The notes under the pieces were generated by a model. The model had not been told where the DNA came from and searched no databases. It worked only from the letters and a program-made list of their open reading frames with translations. 64,000 bases of DNA. Source: Emergencia sp. 1XD21-10 (GTDB lineage: Bacteria > Bacillota > Clostridia > Peptostreptococcales > Anaerovoracaceae). Made by a program: the position numbers and the translations under genes. The DNA lies in the NCBI RefSeq assembly GCF_009936045.1, contig NZ_QWEQ01000002.1, positions 186,001 to 250,000 on the forward strand, in the 5' to 3' direction. Below are positions 60,884-64,000 of the stretch, one piece after another. Position 1 is the first letter of the stretch; the number at the start of each line of letters is the position of its first letter.

Positions 60884-62485
60884 TTATTTTACAAACCTCT
60901 TTAAAATTTTTACAAGTTTGGTTCCGCCTGGCATTGTTTCCACTTCATCCAGAGTAATAGCTTTCAGGGTAAAGATTAAAATGACATACACCACGACGCC
61001 TACCATAATGGCAAACAGCGTCGCAATGCTATTTCCAAGAAATCCTGCTGCAAGGCGATATGCGGCAAAAGCACATACCCCCATAAGCATAGCAGCAAGA
61101 CACGGGCGGATATAGGTCAGATTGTAGTTAAATTTAACGCCTGTATACTGCTTTACTGATCTGTTATTGAGGACCAACGCTACCACATAGGCAAACATGG
61201 TGCCCACAGCAGCGCCTTTGATATTGATATCATGAATCCCGACCAGAATAAAGGTCAGAATGACTTTTCCTACACAGCCTATAGCAAGATGAATCACTGG
61301 CAGCATCTGCTTTCCGATAGACTGCAGCACGCCGACAGAAGTCTGCGTAATCGCTAGGAAAATAACACTGATTGCCATAATCATCAGGGTCGGTACTGCA
61401 GCGATTGCACTGGCTTTTTGATCGGAATACAGCAAAATCATAATTGGCTCTGCTAGTGCAAAAATACCAAATGCGCAAGGAAACGCCATAATCATGGTCG
61501 TCCTGTACCCCAGCTGAATATTTTCCTGCACGCCCTGTCTGTTATGAACCTTGAACGCTGCTGCAATAGCAGGAACCAAGCTGACTGCTACAGCTTGCGT
61601 AAAGACCTGCGGAAATGCAATCAACGAATTACAAAAACCACTTAAAAGCCCATAAAGAGTCTTTGCTTCTTCGTAAGACCATCCTGTCGCCTGCAGTCTA
61701 GTCATAATAATGCCTGTGTCAATCAAAGTCATGATTGGCATGATCTCACTGCCGATTATAATTGGAATTGCAATTCCGACGATTTTACGCAGAATAACGC
61801 CAGTTTCCTCCACCTGTTTATTATTCAAGTCAATTTTTCGGTGAATGACCCTGCGATTCAGCATGTAGATAACAACGATAATGCCAAGACCTGCGATAGA
61901 GCCTGCCGATGCTCCAAAAGAAGCGCCTGCCGCAGCTTCTTTCAGCCCTGTATCCAAAAGCTTATAGGCGAGAGCCAGACCCACGATAACACGAATGAGC
62001 TGCTCCGTTATTTCAGAGATGGCAGTAGGATTCATATTCTGCCGCCCTTGAAAATATCCACGGAATGCCGAAAACATCGGCACAAAGAGCAGCGCTGGAG
62101 AAATGGCTTTTACCGCCAGCGCAGCATCTGGATTTCCAAGGGCTTTAGTGATTGCTTCTCCTCCGAAAAAGCATGCTGCAAAAGAGACGATACCGATTCC
62201 AAACAGTAAAGATGTGGCAACCTTAAATACCTTATGGGCATTTCTGTATTCCCCTACAGCAATTCGCTCCGATACCATACGTGAAATTGCCACCGGAATG
62301 CCCGCCGTAGACAACACTAAAAGCGCACCGTAAATGGTATATGCAAATCCGTAGTAGGACATGCCGTCAGCACCGATCCAATTGGTCAGAGGAATTCTAA
62401 ACACCGCTCCCAGCAATTTGATGACAACACCTGCAATACCAAGCACTGCTGCGCCTTTGATAAACTTATTTCCCTTGTTTGACAT
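60884..62485 (-). CDS. spoVB: SpoVB-like polysaccharide flippase
   Basis: The 533-residue protein has about fourteen membrane segments and the MVF/MurJ-like opening F-I-K-G-A-A-V-L-G-I-A-G-V-V-I-K-L-L-G, with F-R-G-Y-F-Q-G-R-Q-N-M-N-P-T. It matches SpoVB/YtgP-type lipid-II or oligosaccharide flippases needed for spore cortex synthesis. It is followed by mazG on the same strand, a common arrangement. Confidence 0.92.
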   Translation of the reverse strand: MSNKGNKFIKGAAVLGIAGVVIKLLGAVFRIPLTNWIGADGMSYYGFAYTIYGALLVLSTAGIPVAISRMVSERIAVGEYRNAHKVFKVATSLLFGIGIVSFAACFFGGEAITKALGNPDAALAVKAISPALLFVPMFSAFRGYFQGRQNMNPTAISEITEQLIRVIVGLALAYKLLDTGLKEAAAGASFGASAGSIAGLGIIVVIYMLNRRVIHRKIDLNNKQVEETGVILRKIVGIAIPIIIGSEIMPIMTLIDTGIIMTRLQATGWSYEEAKTLYGLLSGFCNSLIAFPQVFTQAVAVSLVPAIAAAFKVHNRQGVQENIQLGYRTTMIMAFPCAFGIFALAEPIMILLYSDQKASAIAAVPTLMIMAISVIFLAITQTSVGVLQSIGKQMLPVIHLAIGCVGKVILTFILVGIHDINIKGAAVGTMFAYVVALVLNNRSVKQYTGVKFNYNLTYIRPCLAAMLMGVCAFAAYRLAAGFLGNSIATLFAIMVGVVVYVILIFTLKAITLDEVETMPGGTKLVKILKRFVK

Positions 62486-62500
62486 AATCCCTTTCGCTTT

Positions 62501-63790
62501 CTATAGTTGTTTTAAAATTGCTGCTGTGGCAGCTTCTGTTTCAAAGATTGTCTTTTCTATATCGATGGTAGTATATTCTCCGTCTTTATAGAGTACTTTT
62601 CCATCTGCCATCGTCATGACGATATCACCATCGGTGGCTGAATATACGATGTTATTCAGCATATTATGCACCGGGTGCATGTTAGCCACATCTGTGCGAA
62701 GCACCAGCAAATCCGCCTTGTTTCCTTCTTTTATGGCTCCACAGTCATATCTTCCCTGTGCCTGTGCGCCATTTATAGTCGCTGCTTCAAGCGCTTGCTT
62801 TGGTGTTATTACAGTCGGATTCTGCTCTCTTACCTTTGCCAAAATTGCAAAAGTCTTCATCTCCTCAAAGAAACTTAGGTTGTTGTTGCTTGCCACGCTG
62901 TCTGTTCCCAAAGCCACAGGGATTTCCCGCTTCAGCATTTCAGTCACGTTGCAGATTCCGCTGGCAAGTTTCAGATTGCTGACTGGGTTTGACGCGACAG
63001 TCACGCCTTTCTCTTTTAGAATATCGAAGTCTTCTCCTTCACACCACACGCAGTGTGCTGCAATTGCCGGCACATCAAATATGCCGCATTGGTTGAAATA
63101 CTGTGCCGGACTCATGCCGCCGTGACGCGCCTTGCACTCTTCATGCTCTGACTTTGTTTCCGACAGATGTACATGCATTCGCACATCCATTTCCTTAGCC
63201 AAATCTGCTACACATCTTACTGTTTCTTCGTTGCTTGTATATTCTGCGTGAATGCTGGCGTCTATAATGATTCTGCCATTTTCTATACCGTTAAACTGTG
63301 TGATTGCGTCTCTGGCTTCTGTCATGGACGGAAGCTTTGTAATATCCATACCCATAGGATTTGCCACCGCCCGGGAAATATTCGCTTTTGCGCCGCTATC
63401 TGCCACGGCTTTTACCATATCCGGTATAAAATAATACATATCAGAAGAAGATATAATACCATAACGCAAAGATTCTGCCATGCAAAGGAGCGTGCCCCAA
63501 TACACCGCATTGCTGTTTAGTCTGTCCTCAAAAGGAAAAATCCGCGTGTTGAGCCAATCCATCAACGCCAGATTTTCACCATAGCCCCTCATGAGAGCCA
63601 TAGGAGAATGGGCATGCGCATTATAAAAGCCCGGAATCAGCAGCCGGTTCTTTCCGCTATAGATTTCTCCAAAATCTTCCATCGGTGTATCTTTACCAAT
63701 ATAAATAATTCTGTCATCCTTCGTACCGACATACATATCGTGTTCAATCTCAAAATTTTGATTCAAGATTGTAATTTCTTTAAAAAGCAT
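62501..63790 (-). CDS. mtaD: S-adenosylhomocysteine/adenosine deaminase-type amidohydrolase
   Basis: The 429-residue enzyme has the TrzN/AtzB-like metal set: N-A-H-A-H-S, H-V-H-L-S-E-T, A-A-H-C-V-W and G-T-D-S-V-A-S-N-N. This set is typical of the 5-methylthioadenosine/S-adenosylhomocysteine deaminase family. It would feed purine salvage after SAM-dependent reactions. It lies upstream of spoVB on the same strand with a 15-base gap, and diverges from spoVT. Confidence 0.9.
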   Translation of the reverse strand: MLFKEITILNQNFEIEHDMYVGTKDDRIIYIGKDTPMEDFGEIYSGKNRLLIPGFYNAHAHSPMALMRGYGENLALMDWLNTRIFPFEDRLNSNAVYWGTLLCMAESLRYGIISSSDMYYFIPDMVKAVADSGAKANISRAVANPMGMDITKLPSMTEARDAITQFNGIENGRIIIDASIHAEYTSNEETVRCVADLAKEMDVRMHVHLSETKSEHEECKARHGGMSPAQYFNQCGIFDVPAIAAHCVWCEGEDFDILKEKGVTVASNPVSNLKLASGICNVTEMLKREIPVALGTDSVASNNNLSFFEEMKTFAILAKVREQNPTVITPKQALEAATINGAQAQGRYDCGAIKEGNKADLLVLRTDVANMHPVHNMLNNIVYSATDGDIVMTMADGKVLYKDGEYTTIDIEKTIFETEAATAAILKQL

Positions 63791-63955
63791 ATTCTTTCCT
63801 CCATCAGGTTATACCGGTATTGTAACATGATTCCCTTTTTATGCCAATGGGTTTGAACGGATAAATTATGAAGATTTTATAAATTGCCCGGTATATTTTT
63901 CATAGCAAAGCAAAGACTAGAGATACAATATTTGTAATAAAGGAGAATAAGTTAC

Positions 63956-64000
63956 ATGAAAGCAACCGGAATTGTAAGACGAATCGACGACCTGGGAAGA
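63956..64000 (+). CDS. spoVT: Stage V sporulation protein T, 3' end outside window
   Basis: Only the first 15 codons are visible: M-K-A-T-G-I-V-R-R-I-D-D-L-G-R, the AbrB-type N-terminus of SpoVT. SpoVT controls sigma-G-dependent forespore genes. AAAGGAG precedes the ATG. The visible upstream sequence has no clear sigma-G promoter. Confidence 0.88.
   Translation, partial: MKATGIVRRIDDLGR

Noticed and set aside
63880-63955. Sigma-G promoter ahead of spoVT
   Set aside because: No pair of -35 and -10 elements with the right spacing was found.

Overview
The window looks like a chromosome segment of an anaerobic, endospore-forming member of the Clostridia (Firmicutes). Grounds: an ispH-S1 (rpsA) fusion, T-box leaders on trpS and ileS, an FMN riboswitch ahead of ribD-ribE-ribBA-ribH, sporulation-linked genes (ymxH/ylmC type, spoVB, the start of spoVT) and strong GGAGG-type ribosome binding sites. 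The mix of amino-acid, peptide and acyl-CoA genes fits an amino-acid-fermenting gut or sediment anaerobe, possibly near the Anaerovoracaceae; the genus is a guess. No rRNA, CRISPR array, prophage or intact insertion sequence was seen.

Layout. 1-9.2 kb: metallophosphoesterase, RNase R, a small acidic lipoprotein, a TPR-SUFU protein, an MBL-fold hydrolase, IspH-S1, RarA and a SPOR-domain protein. 9.2-9.7 kb: a decayed MATE efflux gene. 9.8-16.8 kb: a nine-gene Tad-type (Flp pilus) operon on the minus strand, including a 46-residue prepilin-like gene and an unusual TadE-like protein ending in two Cys/His units. 16.8-21.2 kb: a TepA-like ClpP-fold protease, a YmxH-type protein, and a phosphatidylethanolamine operon (PAP2 - flippase-like protein - PssA - Psd). 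21.2-25.7 kb: the riboflavin operon with its FMN riboswitch. 25.8-31.0 kb: a sigma-54 activator diverging from a sodium:alanine-type symporter and a YtcJ-like amidohydrolase, with a clear -24/-12 promoter between them. 31.1-40.1 kb: a minus-strand catabolic block (GPH-type MFS symporter, two cytosolic S10 serine peptidases around a metal-dependent amidohydrolase, a DMT exporter) next to a GntR/FCD regulator and an acyl-CoA synthetase.

40.1-46.0 kb: pentapeptide protein, tryptophan T-box, a decayed phenylacetate-CoA ligase, trpS, an ABC-2 exporter and tRNA-Arg(CCG). 46.1-51.3 kb: YitT-like membrane protein, an orphan beta-class DNA methyltransferase, a YgiQ-type radical SAM protein, a Nudix hydrolase and a small P-loop protein. 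51.3-53.1 kb: a compact LytTR module made of an orphan response regulator, two small two-helix membrane proteins (one frameshifted), a 21-residue peptide ORF, and 20-bp tandem repeats next to both promoters. 53.2-56.7 kb: ileS of the type 2 form with a GXHH active-site motif, behind an isoleucine T-box. 57.1-64 kb: an MFS protein, a DUF421/DUF4363 pair, RqcP-like S4 protein, HU, MazG, SpoVB, an SAH-deaminase-type amidohydrolase, and the first codons of spoVT.

The best candidates for undescribed biology are the LytTR/small-membrane-protein module and the S10 peptidase-amidohydrolase cluster with its TATCGATA operator. All functions are inferred by reading motifs in the sequence; no database search was possible.
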